A stretch of 42,166 bases of DNA from CAJXCL01 sp964394335 (GTDB lineage: Bacteria > Nitrospinota > Nitrospinia > CAJXCL01). A program made the position numbers and the translations under genes. Positions 1-8,850 of the stretch are shown piece by piece. The notes beneath the pieces were generated by a model that worked only from the letters and a program-made list of their open reading frames with translations, was not told the origin of the DNA and did not search any database. Position 1 is the first letter of the stretch, and every line of letters begins with the position of its first letter. The DNA lies in NCBI GenBank assembly GCA_964394335.1, contig CAYMVZ010000007.1, positions 1-42,166 on the forward strand. The letters run 5' to 3'.

Positions 1-21
1 AATGGATTTAGGTTTTTAATG

Positions 22-41
22 CCCCGTGCGGAAGCACGGGG
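22..41. repeat. Stem-loop repeat, copy A (GGAA loop)
   Basis: The arms CCCCGTGC and GCACGGGG form a perfect 8-bp stem closed by a GGAA loop. The flanks (TTTTTAATG before, TTCTTTACT after) are shared with copy C near the end of rpsA (21991-22010). Related copies B and D lie at 21828-21847 and 42141-42160. It sits about 20 bases from the window start, which suggests that the contig ends in a repeat. Confidence 0.75.
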
Positions 42-183
42 TTCTTTACTTTTTAGCTTAATATTAACCGCAAAGACACAGAGAACGCAAATAGATCGAG
101 AAGCTCACCATCACAGTTTATTAGGCAATCTTGCGAACATTATGTTGCCCTTAACTTGCAGATCTCTCCGTTTTTGTGGTTAA

Positions 184-212
184 TTGACTTCTGAAAAAGT
201 TTGTGCTTGAAT
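184..212 (+). promoter_or_regulatory. Putative sigma-70 promoter of the methyltransferase gene
   Basis: TTGACT (184-189) is followed by a 17-base spacer and TTGAAT (207-212). This matches the -35 consensus at 5/6 and the -10 consensus at 4/6. Transcription would begin near 219, which leaves a short leader carrying GAGG ahead of the ATG at 235. Confidence 0.4.
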
Positions 213-234
213 TAGCACAATGAGGATTAAGAAT

Positions 235-888
235 ATGTCCAGTCTTGTTAAACAAAAACACTATAAAAACCAGCATAAGTTTTTCCAAAAAGCATATGAA
301 AAAGGCGACGTACAGTGGACAGGTGACGGGTCGCCCAGTTCCGAGCTTGTAAGAACGATTAAAAAGATTAAACCAAAACTGAAACTTAAGCAGGCCTTGG
401 ATATTGGATCAGGGGAGGGGAGGCACTCTATTTTCCTGAGCGGGGAGGGTTTTAAAGTTTTAGGACTGGAGTACCAGGAACAAGCGATTCAACAGGCAAT
501 GGGAAAAAGAAGACGAGAACTCCTTTACGTGAGAGGGGATGTCTTTTGCATTCCCTTAAAACCTTGTTCATTTGATGTTCTCATTGATTTTGGTGTATTC
601 CACCACATCAGACGAAAGGATACCGCCGTCTATCTTGACATGCTTCAATCTATGCTCATACCAGGAGGGTACCTGATCCTTTCCTGTTTTTCCAGAAAAT
701 TCAAACACGCTAATGGTAAGCTATACAAACGTGGTTACGTAGTGCACAAAAACCATTATGATCGATTTTTAACTAAAGCTGAACTGCGCAGGGTATTCGG
801 AAAACACTTTGACATCCTAAAAATAAAAGAAGTAAAAACAGGTTTTTTGGATGGGCTTTTCCAATTGAAAGGAACCGGCAGAAAATGA
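235..888 (+). CDS. Class I SAM-dependent methyltransferase
   Basis: Predicted S-adenosylmethionine-dependent methyltransferase of the Rossmann-fold type (Methyltransf_11/25-like). The SAM-binding motif I is the glycine-rich ALDIGSGEG, about 20% into the protein, followed by an acidic residue at the end of strand 2 (VLGLEY) and the motif IV-like stretch VLIDFGVFHH. The substrate cannot be read from sequence. Two in-frame starts exist. I prefer the ATG at 235 over the one at 220, because GAGG at 222-225 stands nine bases before it and a possible promoter would start RNA near 219. The product is then 217 residues, normal for a small soluble methyltransferase. There is no operon partner: the next gene begins about 175 bases on. 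Confidence 0.8.
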   Translation: MSSLVKQKHYKNQHKFFQKAYEKGDVQWTGDGSPSSELVRTIKKIKPKLKLKQALDIGSGEGRHSIFLSGEGFKVLGLEYQEQAIQQAMGKRRRELLYVRGDVFCIPLKPCSFDVLIDFGVFHHIRRKDTAVYLDMLQSMLIPGGYLILSCFSRKFKHANGKLYKRGYVVHKNHYDRFLTKAELRRVFGKHFDILKIKEVKTGFLDGLFQLKGTGRK

Positions 889-1063
889 CTTACATGACAA
901 CGCGGCAAACTATAAACCAAAATAAACTAACCACTAATTAAATTTCAGTTTTCGGCGGCCAGCAGTCAGGGATCAGCGAACTGGAGCTGGCACAGTTATT
1001 TTTTTTGACCGTTGACGGACGATCCCCGACACCCGCCGAAATCCCTGAGCTGCACATAAATAA

Positions 1064-1900
1064 ATGAAAATAGTATTAAAAAAAAATTTTGTTGTGATTT
1101 GCGGATTAATTGTTGTATTTTTACTCATGCCGGGGCCTTCTTTTTCGGCAGAGAAAAGCTGGATTTTTTTACCTTCCCGCAGTTTGTTTGCTCCTCTTAT
1201 TGCGGATCTTCGTGAACCGCAAACAGGTTTTTTTACCTTAATAAACAAGAATCGGTACGTAGGCACCATTGGTCAGTCTATTGACCTATTTCAATGGAAA
1301 CTTTCCAGCAAGGAACGAATAAGCTGGGGGGTACATGGCGCTGCTTATGCCATGCTGGATTACGGCGGAAGAGCTTTTCCCATGAGAGCGAACGACTGGC
1401 AGTATGGCACTTCTATAAGCCACTCTAAAAAGAAGTTTTCTCAACGACTGGAATTTACCCATGCCAGCGCCCACCTGGGAGATTCCCTTACCAATGAAAG
1501 AGACTGGTTTAAATATAGCCGAGAATATTTTCGTCTCATTCTCTCTTATGATTATAATGATTATATAAGGTTTTACGGAGGGGGAGGCGCTGTGGTTCAT
1601 ACTTTTCCTCATGTAAACCCCATTTTCTTTCAGGGTGGCGGCGAAATTTTTTCATCCTCGAAAGATTTTCTTTCTCACCCAATAAGGCTTTATGGAGCTT
1701 ATGATTTAAAATTTAAAGATGAGGCCGGTGGCATATGGAATAATTCAGTACAGTTTGGAACTCAGTGGAAGCCCTCTCGAAAGCAAACTCGCAAAGCCAT
1801 CCGATTGGGAATTCATTACTTTAACGGGAATAATGAATTCGGACAGTTTTATCTTGAAAAAGAAGACTATTGGGGAGTTGGAATTTATTTTGATTCTTGA
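1064..1900 (+). CDS. DUF1207-family outer-membrane protein
   Basis: A 278-residue exported protein. Residues 1-28 form a signal peptide: lysines, a hydrophobic core, then a likely cleavage after SFSA. The mature part begins with the family-like stretch PSRSLFAPLIADLREPQ. It continues as alternating aromatic and polar segments ending in aromatic residues, with a final GVGIYFDS, as expected of an outer-membrane beta-barrel. The LIADLREPQ, HASAHLGDS and RFYGGGG stretches resemble DUF1207, a family without a known reaction. It stands alone between the methyltransferase and rtcB, each separated by more than 150 bases. The family name is from memory of the motifs; the barrel and export prediction is more secure than any function. 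Confidence 0.72.
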   Translation: MKIVLKKNFVVICGLIVVFLLMPGPSFSAEKSWIFLPSRSLFAPLIADLREPQTGFFTLINKNRYVGTIGQSIDLFQWKLSSKERISWGVHGAAYAMLDYGGRAFPMRANDWQYGTSISHSKKKFSQRLEFTHASAHLGDSLTNERDWFKYSREYFRLILSYDYNDYIRFYGGGGAVVHTFPHVNPIFFQGGGEIFSSSKDFLSHPIRLYGAYDLKFKDEAGGIWNNSVQFGTQWKPSRKQTRKAIRLGIHYFNGNNEFGQFYLEKEDYWGVGIYFDS

Positions 1901-2094
1901 AAGGATGTTGTTCAAATAAATATTATTTAAGAAAATGCTTCAGCAGGCTCTGCTAAGAATCTAATGACTGTGGTACGTTATAAAATTAAGATTCTTCGGC
2001 TAATGCCTCAGAATGACATTTCAACACAGCCTGTTGTCTAAGGTTACGGAGTGAAGTATTTTACTGGCAACTGCCCCCTGACACCTGACTTATT

Positions 2095-3540
2095 ATGGTT
2101 ATTGAATTTAAACAATTGGATGAATATAGATGGGAAATCCCAAAAGGAAGCGTGGAAGGGATGCGGGTTCCCGGAAAAATTTTTGCCGACAAGAAACTTA
2201 TCGAATCGATCAAAAAAGATAATTCTGCTATCCAGGTTGCCAACGGGGCAACTTTACCTGGAATCGTTAAAGCATCTATGGCAATGCCGGATATCCATTT
2301 TGGGTACGGTTTACCTATCGGCGGTGTAGTGGCGACAAGTTTAAAGGATGGGATCGTTTCTCCAGGCGGGACAGGCTATGACATTAACTGCGGTGTTCGA
2401 TTGCTACGAAGCAACCTGTACGAAAAGGATATAACAAAATGGCTGAAACCCCTGATTCAAAACCTCTTTTATAAAATACCGACCGGTGTTGGTTCAAGGG
2501 GGAAAATCCGTTTGAGCCCGCGCGATGAAGAACAGGTGGCAGTTAAAGGCGCAGAATGGGCAGTGAAACAGGGCTACGGAGAAGAGGAAAATTTGGATTT
2601 CACTGAAGCAAACGGTTGTCTAAAAGGTGCTGATCCCGGAAAAGTCAGCCGGCGTGCTTTTGAAAGAGGCCAAAAACAGATAGGGACGTTAGGGTCAGGG
2701 AACCACTTTCTGGAAATTCAGGTGGTTGAAGAAATATTCGATAGAGAGGCCGCAGTAGCAATGGGATTAGAGGAAAACCAGGTGACAGTGATGATCCATT
2801 CCGGTTCCCGTGGATTTGGACATCAAGTTTGTACCGATTACCTGGAGGTAATGAATAAAGCCATGCACCGTTATGGCATTAAGCTACCTGACCGTCAGTT
2901 GGCCTGCGCTCCTTTTAATTCAAAAGAAGGGGAAGACTATCAGGGGGCAATGAAAGCAGCCGCGAATTTTGCCTGGGCCAATCGCCAGTGCTTGATGGGC
3001 TTGGCTGTTCAGACTTTTTTAGAAACACTAAAAATAAGCCCGCGCGACCTGGGGATATCCCTGGTTTATGATGTGGCTCATAATATTATAAAAGTTGAAG
3101 AACATACGGTTGAAGGAAAAAAGATGAAATTAGCCGTTCACAGAAAAGGAGCGACAAGGGCTTTTCCTCCCGGACATGAGGAATTACCAGGAGCGTATAA
3201 AAAAATAGGGCAGCCGGTGATTATCCCGGGTGATATGGGAAGAAATTCTTACGTACTGGTTGGCACGGAAAAGGCAATGGAAGAAAGTTTTGGTAGCACA
3301 TGTCATGGAGCCGGACGTTGCCTCAGCCGCCACGCGGCGAAAAAAAAGGCCAAAGGAAGAGCTATAGAACGTGAGCTGGAAGACAAAGGCATTTTTGTGA
3401 AAGCGACTGGAAGGGCTACCTTAAAGGAAGAGATGCCGGAAGCTTATAAAGATGTTACTGAAGTTGTGAACGTGGTTCATCATGCAGGGATATCAAAGAA
3501 AGTAGCCAAACTCAAACCAATAGGTGTTATTAAAGGTTAA
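2095..3540 (+). CDS. rtcB: RNA-splicing ligase RtcB
   Basis: RtcB joins RNA ends carrying 2',3'-cyclic phosphate or 3'-phosphate to 5'-OH ends, using GTP and Mn2+. The 481-residue length is typical. Recognisable blocks are GGTGYDINCG (91-100; Asp96 and Cys99 are metal ligands), GSGNHF (His204), MIHSGSRG (His235), YDVAHN (His329), GDMGRNSYV (379-387) and TCHGAGR (402-408), where His404 is the residue guanylylated in the family. All catalytic residues are present, so the enzyme should be active. The start ATG has a poor Shine-Dalgarno site, but residue numbering matches the family. No archease or rtcA/rtcR gene lies beside it. A weak promoter (TTGTCT, 17 bases, TATTTT) lies at 2034-2062. Confidence 0.97.
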   Translation: MVIEFKQLDEYRWEIPKGSVEGMRVPGKIFADKKLIESIKKDNSAIQVANGATLPGIVKASMAMPDIHFGYGLPIGGVVATSLKDGIVSPGGTGYDINCGVRLLRSNLYEKDITKWLKPLIQNLFYKIPTGVGSRGKIRLSPRDEEQVAVKGAEWAVKQGYGEEENLDFTEANGCLKGADPGKVSRRAFERGQKQIGTLGSGNHFLEIQVVEEIFDREAAVAMGLEENQVTVMIHSGSRGFGHQVCTDYLEVMNKAMHRYGIKLPDRQLACAPFNSKEGEDYQGAMKAAANFAWANRQCLMGLAVQTFLETLKISPRDLGISLVYDVAHNIIKVEEHTVEGKKMKLAVHRKGATRAFPPGHEELPGAYKKIGQPVIIPGDMGRNSYVLVGTEKAMEESFGSTCHGAGRCLSRHAAKKKAKGRAIERELEDKGIFVKATGRATLKEEMPEAYKDVTEVVNVVHHAGISKKVAKLKPIGVIKG

Positions 3541-3619
3541 AGTAGTCAGGGATCAGGAGCCAGGCTAATGCACTCCATATTCCCGCTTTATTATAAATGT
3601 GCTACGATTCAAAAAAAAA

Positions 3620-3979
3620 TTACAACAATTTATCAATTACTTCCTTTAGCAAATGCAGGTCAACCGGTTTATTCAGATATTCAAAGGCGCCTAATTCCAT
3701 AGTCTCAATATAAGAATCAATATCGCTATGACCGGTTAATATAATGGCTTTTATCTCCGGTAAATCTTTGCGAAGGGTTGACAATAATTCAATGCCGTTC
3801 ATTTCCGGCATTTTCAGATCGGAAATAACCAGTTCGACTTTGTGTTTTTGAACAATTTCAAGAGCCGCTTTGCCGTTCAAAGCGGTTAACACATTGAACC
3901 TGCTGTCTTTAGATAAAAAATCAGCAAGAACTTTTATTATTAATGCGTCATTATCAACAATAAGAATGTTTATTTTCAT
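3620..3979 (-). CDS. Stand-alone response-regulator receiver protein
   Basis: A 119-residue CheY-like receiver domain without any output domain. The acidic pocket is VDNDA (Asp9, Asp11), the phospho-acceptor is Asp54 in ISDLKMPEMNG, and the switch residues are Thr82 (ILTGHS) and Lys104 (LNKPVD). It should accept phosphate from a histidine kinase, but none is encoded nearby, so partner and role are unknown. It is transcribed away from purM. A TATAAT with an upstream TG (an extended -10 shape, plus-strand 3988-3993) lies only eight bases before the ATG, so the message may be nearly leaderless; this is an inference. Confidence 0.92.
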   Translation of the reverse strand: MKINILIVDNDALIIKVLADFLSKDSRFNVLTALNGKAALEIVQKHKVELVISDLKMPEMNGIELLSTLRKDLPEIKAIILTGHSDIDSYIETMELGAFEYLNKPVDLHLLKEVIDKLL

Positions 3980-4025
3980 GACGGGATATTATATCATAAT
4001 CAATTATCAAAACCTTCGTTGCTCC

Positions 4026-4072
4026 CAAGTTGAACCCATTCGTTCCTCAGGGCTCGCTTAGGAACCAACTTG
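4026..4072 (+). promoter_or_regulatory. Structured leader upstream of purM
   Basis: CAAGTTG (4026-4032) can pair with CAACTTG (4066-4072), and GTTCCT (4042-4047) with AGGAAC (4060-4065), leaving a nine-base bulge on one side. The hairpin ends about 48 bases before the purM start. I do not recognise a known purine riboswitch. It may be a repeat-derived hairpin or an uncharacterised leader. Confidence 0.3.
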
Positions 4073-4119
4073 CAATTTATCTCCACGTACAACCTGGGGC
4101 GAGCAGGGATAAAAAAACT

Positions 4120-5163
4120 ATGAGTAAAAGTACAACATATAAAGATTCCGGTGTAGATATTGATGCCGGCAATGAAAGTATTAAAAGGGTAAAGAAAAAT
4201 ATCCACTCTACTTTTAACTCTTCCGTTCTCACAGGGGTCGGTACTTTTGGAGCAATGTACGATCTCTCAGAGATTATTAAAACTTACAAAAAACCTGTGC
4301 TTGTACAAAGTATCGACAGTGTTGGCACCAAACTTGTTGTTGCTAACATGGCAAATTTTCACAAAACTATTGGTATAGATATGGTTGCCCATAGCTGCAA
4401 CGATGTGTTGTGTCAGGGGGCCAAGCCTATTACTTTTTTAGATTATATTGCAGTGGATAAATTAGATCCGAATCATATTCAAGAGGTTGTTGATGGAATT
4501 TGCGAGGGTTGCAGGGAGGCGGATCTCCCTTTAATGGGTGGAGAATTAGCCGAACTGCCGGGAGTTTATAAGGAAGGCGAGTATGACCTTGTCGGTGCGG
4601 TCGCCGGAGTAGTGGAAAAAGATAAAATTGTTGACGGTTCAAAAATTTCTCCGGGTGATGCTGTGCTGGGGTTGGCTTCCAGTGGGCTCCACACCAATGG
4701 ATTTTCTCTGGCCAGAAATGTACTTTTCAATATAAAAAAGCTTAAAGTAGATCAATATATGGAAGAACTTGAATGTACTCTTGGGGAAGCGCTTTTGACA
4801 CCCCATATAAACTATACGAGGCCGGTTTTATCTCTCCTTGATGAATTTAATATTAAGGGAATAGCCCATATAACCGGTGGGGGGCTTGTGGATAATATCC
4901 CCAGGGTACTCCCGGAAAACTGTCAGGTAATGGTTTCAAAAGACTCCTGGAATATACCGACCATTTTTCAATTATTACAGCAGTATGGAAATGTGCCGGA
5001 AGATGATATGTTCAAAACTTTTAACATGGGTATTGGGCTGGTTTTAATAGTTAGTGAAAATGAAGCAAACGCAATCGCAAGTAAGCTCAATTCACAAGGT
5101 TTCCCTGTAACGATAATTGGTAAAGTGAAAGAAGGAGAAAGAAAAACAGTTATTAGCGAATAG
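4120..5163 (+). CDS. purM: Phosphoribosylformylglycinamidine cyclo-ligase
   Basis: PurM (AIR synthetase) closes the imidazole ring in purine synthesis: FGAM plus ATP gives AIR. Diagnostic stretches include QSIDSVGTKL, HSCNDVLCQGAKP, MGGELAELPG, YDLVGAVAGVV, SSGLHTNGFSL, HITGGGLVDN and FNMGIG, in the family order. The open frame extends upstream to 4030, but I place the start at 4120. The product is then 347 residues, the usual length, and AGGG lies just upstream; the 30 extra residues would be encoded by the hairpin leader. No other purine gene is adjacent; purC is more than 30 kb away, so the purine genes are dispersed. Confidence 0.96.
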   Translation: MSKSTTYKDSGVDIDAGNESIKRVKKNIHSTFNSSVLTGVGTFGAMYDLSEIIKTYKKPVLVQSIDSVGTKLVVANMANFHKTIGIDMVAHSCNDVLCQGAKPITFLDYIAVDKLDPNHIQEVVDGICEGCREADLPLMGGELAELPGVYKEGEYDLVGAVAGVVEKDKIVDGSKISPGDAVLGLASSGLHTNGFSLARNVLFNIKKLKVDQYMEELECTLGEALLTPHINYTRPVLSLLDEFNIKGIAHITGGGLVDNIPRVLPENCQVMVSKDSWNIPTIFQLLQQYGNVPEDDMFKTFNMGIGLVLIVSENEANAIASKLNSQGFPVTIIGKVKEGERKTVISE

Positions 5164-5282
5164 TTGTTGGTTTTTAGTGGATCTTTTGACAGCAAGAAAG
5201 AGGAATTCAGGGGCCGGGAATCAGGGATTAGATAAATCAGTTATCAATGGTCAATTAACAATGACCGTGTCATTGCGTTTTC

Positions 5283-5657
5283 TTATTTAACTTTTTCTAT
5301 AAAAGACTTTGCCGATTTTAACGACTCTTTCACTACACCGATAGAATGAAGGTTTCCTCTATAATAGCCTGCAATATGTAATTCGTCATAAAGGTCTTCA
5401 AACTCCCTCAGTAGTTTACCATTACGGATTGCTATATGTTTTTTTAACGCTTTTCTATAGGCATCTACAGACCTTGGCAGTTTTTTTCGGCTCATTCCTT
5501 TATTTAATAAATACTCATCTATTGATTTTAATATCGCAAGGTATGCTGTACCACACGCTTCTCTTACAAATTTAACGTCAGAATACCTTTTGCCCTCAAT
5601 CGGAGCTTTTTTAAGTATATCTTTAGCATTCTGCAAATATCTTAGTGGCTCTTTCAT
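5283..5657 (-). CDS. DUF5618-like small helical protein
   Basis: A 124-residue, lysine-rich, almost entirely helical protein. The opening (PLRYLQNAKDILKKAP), the YSDVKFVREACGTAYLAIL block and the DELHIAGYYRG stretch resemble DUF5618, a HEPN-like family of unknown function; I am moderately sure of the family and claim no activity. It has no catalytic R-x4-6-H motif of a HEPN nuclease that I can see. It is the last gene of the long minus-strand run, 15 bases after the radical SAM gene and with a good Shine-Dalgarno (AGGGGA), so it is probably cotranscribed with it. Confidence 0.6.
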   Translation of the reverse strand: MKEPLRYLQNAKDILKKAPIEGKRYSDVKFVREACGTAYLAILKSIDEYLLNKGMSRKKLPRSVDAYRKALKKHIAIRNGKLLREFEDLYDELHIAGYYRGNLHSIGVVKESLKSAKSFIEKVK

Positions 5658-5672
5658 GCAGTCCCCTTTTAT

Positions 5673-6713
5673 TTAGTTAATCACGGGTAGTATTCTATTG
5701 TCAACGGAAAATGTATTTTTTGGAACCCCCTCGTCTTGTCGAAACCGGATATCAAAGCCGGGAAATTCTTCTTTTAATTTTTCTACATTCTCTTTTTTAT
5801 TCCCAAGAAATGTTGATAGTTCAGAGGGGTGGACAAAAACGGTGAAAGTTTCTGATTTTAAATTTTTTTTAATGGAAACAAAAAGACGGTCATAAAGAAT
5901 GCTTGATAAAACCAGCTCCCTGAACGCGGAATGGAAAGGCCCGGCAACAATTCTTCCCGGTTTTAATAATGTTTCAGTTGGTTGAAGCCCCATTCTGATA
6001 ACAGGGATATGGTTGTATTGAAAGAGCAAGAGCATTTTTTTACAGATACTGACGGCCTGTTTGAGGGAGAGGGGGGTATATTCTCCTTTCAGGTAGAGTT
6101 TTTCAAGTAAGGTATTTTTAATTACCACCGTAGGATAAATTCGCAAAAAATCAGGCTTGATTTTACATGCCTGTTCAGATGTTTTAATTATTTTATTTTC
6201 CGTATCTCCCGGCAGGCCCGGCATTAATTGAATCCCTAATTCAAATCCATTCTCTTTTATAAGCCTCGCTGACTCTTCCACTTTTTGCGATGTGTATCCG
6301 CGTTGAGACAGCTTTAATACTTCGTCATCCATAGATTGCACACCCAATTCAATCGTTTTTACGGAGAAAGATTTTAAGAGATCGAGATTTTGTTGGTTTA
6401 TATAATCAGGACGGGTTGATAAACGAATACTCTGAACTTTTTTATTTTTCAAATAGGGAGCGATTGTTTTGAGATAATCTTCCTGCGTGTCAAAAGGAAG
6501 TCCTGTAAAAGTACCTCCATAAAATGCAACCTGAGTATAGCGTTGAGGTTCTGAACGAAAAGAAGCCGTCTTTAAATGTTCGTCGACAATACCTGCTACA
6601 TCATTGGATGTTGGTAAAGATTGTTGTCCGATTGAAATATTTTGATCGCAATAAATACACTTATTCGGACAACCATAATTAGGAATAAAAACAGGGATAA
6701 TAAAGGGTTTCAT
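5673..6713 (-). CDS. Radical SAM protein, Elp3-like
   Basis: A 346-residue radical SAM enzyme. The 4Fe-4S/SAM motif is GCPNKCIYC with Cys15, Cys19 and Cys22, followed by AFYGGTFTG (the glycine-rich SAM-contact strand), SIRLSTRPDYI and TIELGVQSMDDEVL, all typical of the Elp3/HemN-like branch. The C-terminal part (GRIVAGPFHSAFRELV) matches the extension seen in this subgroup. No Elp3-type GNAT acetyltransferase domain follows, so it is not a full Elp3. In several bacterial lineages a gene of this kind follows rnc. Here rnc lies upstream on the same strand, but a four-gene cassette separates them. The substrate is not known. Confidence 0.88.
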   Translation of the reverse strand: MKPFIIPVFIPNYGCPNKCIYCDQNISIGQQSLPTSNDVAGIVDEHLKTASFRSEPQRYTQVAFYGGTFTGLPFDTQEDYLKTIAPYLKNKKVQSIRLSTRPDYINQQNLDLLKSFSVKTIELGVQSMDDEVLKLSQRGYTSQKVEESARLIKENGFELGIQLMPGLPGDTENKIIKTSEQACKIKPDFLRIYPTVVIKNTLLEKLYLKGEYTPLSLKQAVSICKKMLLLFQYNHIPVIRMGLQPTETLLKPGRIVAGPFHSAFRELVLSSILYDRLFVSIKKNLKSETFTVFVHPSELSTFLGNKKENVEKLKEEFPGFDIRFRQDEGVPKNTFSVDNRILPVIN

Positions 6714-7248
6714 TTTGATCTTAAGGAAATTGATTTGACACAGATTTGCACTGAGCGTTTAAGAGTATAATATTTTTTAAAGAGAATCAAATATCATCAT
6801 CCAAAGACAAGCTTTGAAAAAAAGTCACCTTTGGCATCTATGCTCTATTTGTCATTCCCGAATGTTCCCCGATTAAGGCGTACGAGGACAAGATTTATCG
6901 GAATTCAAGTCTTCGCAGGCATACTTCACAGGGCGAATCTGCGAAGCTACGCTCAGCGGGGCGAAGCAAAATCCACTCCTCCAATTCTCCTGTTCCTCTG
7001 CCCAACCCTTTTTAACCACAAAATTCACGAAAGACACGAAAAGTTCCTCAGCGCTCTTGCGCCCGAAGGAAGTGCCCTTGGGGTGCGGTAAATTTAACTG
7101 GCGGCTTTCGCTTCCTCATTTAAAGGTATAATGTTCTTGTTCTCTGTCCCCTGATTGCTGGCCCCTGGTCCCTAACATCCGACTACTGCGTTTGATCCCC
7201 GATACCTGATCACTGAACAGGATAATCGAGATGTGGCCCTTAATCCTT
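6714..7248. other. Intergenic region with degenerate repeats
   Basis: I see no gene in these 535 bases. They contain one copy (about 6850-6874) of the 25-base unit that is tandemly repeated at 35063-35187, a GCGAATCTGCGAAGC segment related to repeat text near 13690-13710, and low-complexity CCCTGATnnCTG-like text near 7140-7210. An 86-codon open frame across the middle lies in repeat sequence and is not believable. It separates the accessory operon from the radical SAM gene. Confidence 0.6.
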
Positions 7249-8850
7249 TTATACTTTAATCCTTCTGCTTATCAACTTATTCTTTATTCTATTTATATTT
7301 TTAATTGTTTTGCTGTTCAGCTTTAAAGTTTCTTTAAGAATATGATTGTCCACAATATTGAGCACATTATTTATATTTTTCTTTCTTTCAAAAATACTTT
7401 CAAAATTTCTAAATTCTCTTTTAGACACATTTATGTATGGCAAAGGTAAAGACTTGAATTCATTTGGAGTTAACTCTAACACCCCACCACCGTAAAATCT
7501 TCCATAAAGTTCAGCAAATGCCAAAGTCAACGAGTTATAAAAAGAATAAGCAATGCTATTAACATCATAACCTGCATGTGCAGAAATCCTGTATGCTGAA
7601 TCAGTGACCAAAGTTTTTGTTTTATTTACTAACAGTTTTGGGTATAAATGGCTTCTTTTGAAAAAGAATGCATCAGATTCTCCTATTAATGAAACTCTAT
7701 ACCATTTATCTCTTTTTAGGCATTTAAAACGTTTTTCAATTTTACTTTCTAATCCCTCTTGCAAGTACTGCTGAATGGAGTCTGAAAAATAATCTTCATT
7801 TTTATCAGGAAAACAGAGGAGATAGCAGGGCTTTCCTGAATTTTTTAAATCATCAAAATCTCTTTCATCAAAATCTACTTTACCATTTACAAATAAACCT
7901 TTCTGTATAATAGGACGACAAATAGATTTTAGCTTGTATTTCTTTGCAGTTTTTTCGGTAACTATAAAATATTTATTAGCCGCTGTTACAATACCTGGAG
8001 CTGAATTGCAATAATCGTCTACCAACTTAAGATTATTAGAAATATCAAAGAGCAAAGACATTTCGTTTTCAGTTAATATGTGGTTTGACCATTTCATGGG
8101 TTTTTCTTTCAAGTAATTGCTCTTCTTTAGGCAATATTTGCCTTCATATAAATCCTTCGCGGAATCAATTTGGCAAAAGAAAAGGCCTTTTTTCTTACTT
8201 TTTTTATACCCAAAAAGTAAAACCGTGTCTTGCTCAATATTGCTAAAAATTATCTTTGAAAATGTGAATATCTCAATTCGCTCGAATGTTTTGACTAATA
8301 ATTCACGTAACTCCTCCGCAAACTTTACTTGCAACAACTCAAAAGGCAACACAAACGCCAGAATACCGTTTGCTGAAAGTTTAAGCACGCTGCTGGCAAG
8401 AAAAGAAGTCCATATGTTATTGACTGACTTGTCAGCAAGGTTTGCATATTTATGGATTGACTTGCACTTCCTTTCTTGTTTGTCAGAGAGCAATTTTTTT
8501 ACGATATAAGGGGGATTGCCTATTACGAGATCATATTTTGTTTTATCTTCATCAGAAAAAAAGAGAAAATCCTTATTGAAGATTTTTAGAGGAAAATTAC
8601 AGCTTGTTATGCTTTTGCTGACTGCTTGGAAAGCTCTTCTATCAAGTTCTACTGCATCTAAAGCAAATGAAAAGTCTTTTTTTGCTGCAATTCTTTTTTG
8701 CAGTGATTTAATAAAAGCGCCTTCTCCGAAACTTGGTTCTAATATCTTGATTTCATGTTGAAAATGGCTAAAGGGATTTGTCGCATGGTCGACCATGAAA
8801 TCCGATAATTCAGGAGGAGTGTAATAAGAACCGCTTTTTTTTTGTTTCAT
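7249..8850 (-). CDS. N6-adenine-type DNA methyltransferase (Eco57I/TaqI-like)
   Basis: A 533-residue class I DNA methyltransferase. Motif X is GSYYTPPELSDFMV (7-20), motif I is ILEPSFGEGAF (36-46) and catalytic motif IV is NPPY (112-115), the signature of amino-methyltransferases acting on adenine. The C-terminal half carries a target-recognition-like region ending in GGGVLELTPNEFKSLPLPY, as in TaqI/Eco57I-type enzymes. No nuclease domain is fused; an HNH nuclease is encoded just upstream and overlaps by four bases (ATGA). It is the last gene of the cassette and probably marks self DNA against the HNH enzyme, which is an inference from context. The recognition site cannot be predicted. Confidence 0.9.
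   Translation of the reverse strand: MKQKKSGSYYTPPELSDFMVDHATNPFSHFQHEIKILEPSFGEGAFIKSLQKRIAAKKDFSFALDAVELDRRAFQAVSKSITSCNFPLKIFNKDFLFFSDEDKTKYDLVIGNPPYIVKKLLSDKQERKCKSIHKYANLADKSVNNIWTSFLASSVLKLSANGILAFVLPFELLQVKFAEELRELLVKTFERIEIFTFSKIIFSNIEQDTVLLFGYKKSKKKGLFFCQIDSAKDLYEGKYCLKKSNYLKEKPMKWSNHILTENEMSLLFDISNNLKLVDDYCNSAPGIVTAANKYFIVTEKTAKKYKLKSICRPIIQKGLFVNGKVDFDERDFDDLKNSGKPCYLLCFPDKNEDYFSDSIQQYLQEGLESKIEKRFKCLKRDKWYRVSLIGESDAFFFKRSHLYPKLLVNKTKTLVTDSAYRISAHAGYDVNSIAYSFYNSLTLAFAELYGRFYGGGVLELTPNEFKSLPLPYINVSKREFRNFESIFERKKNINNVLNIVDNHILKETLKLNSKTIKNINRIKNKLISRRIKV

Noticed and set aside
2051..2329. 92-codon frame overlapping the rtcB start
   Set aside because: It is out of frame with rtcB, which has full-length family similarity over the same bases.
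6831..7091. 86-codon plus-strand frame downstream of the radical SAM gene's start
   Set aside because: It runs through REP-like and other repeat sequence, and its composition (many Pro, Arg, Leu) is that of translated repeats.
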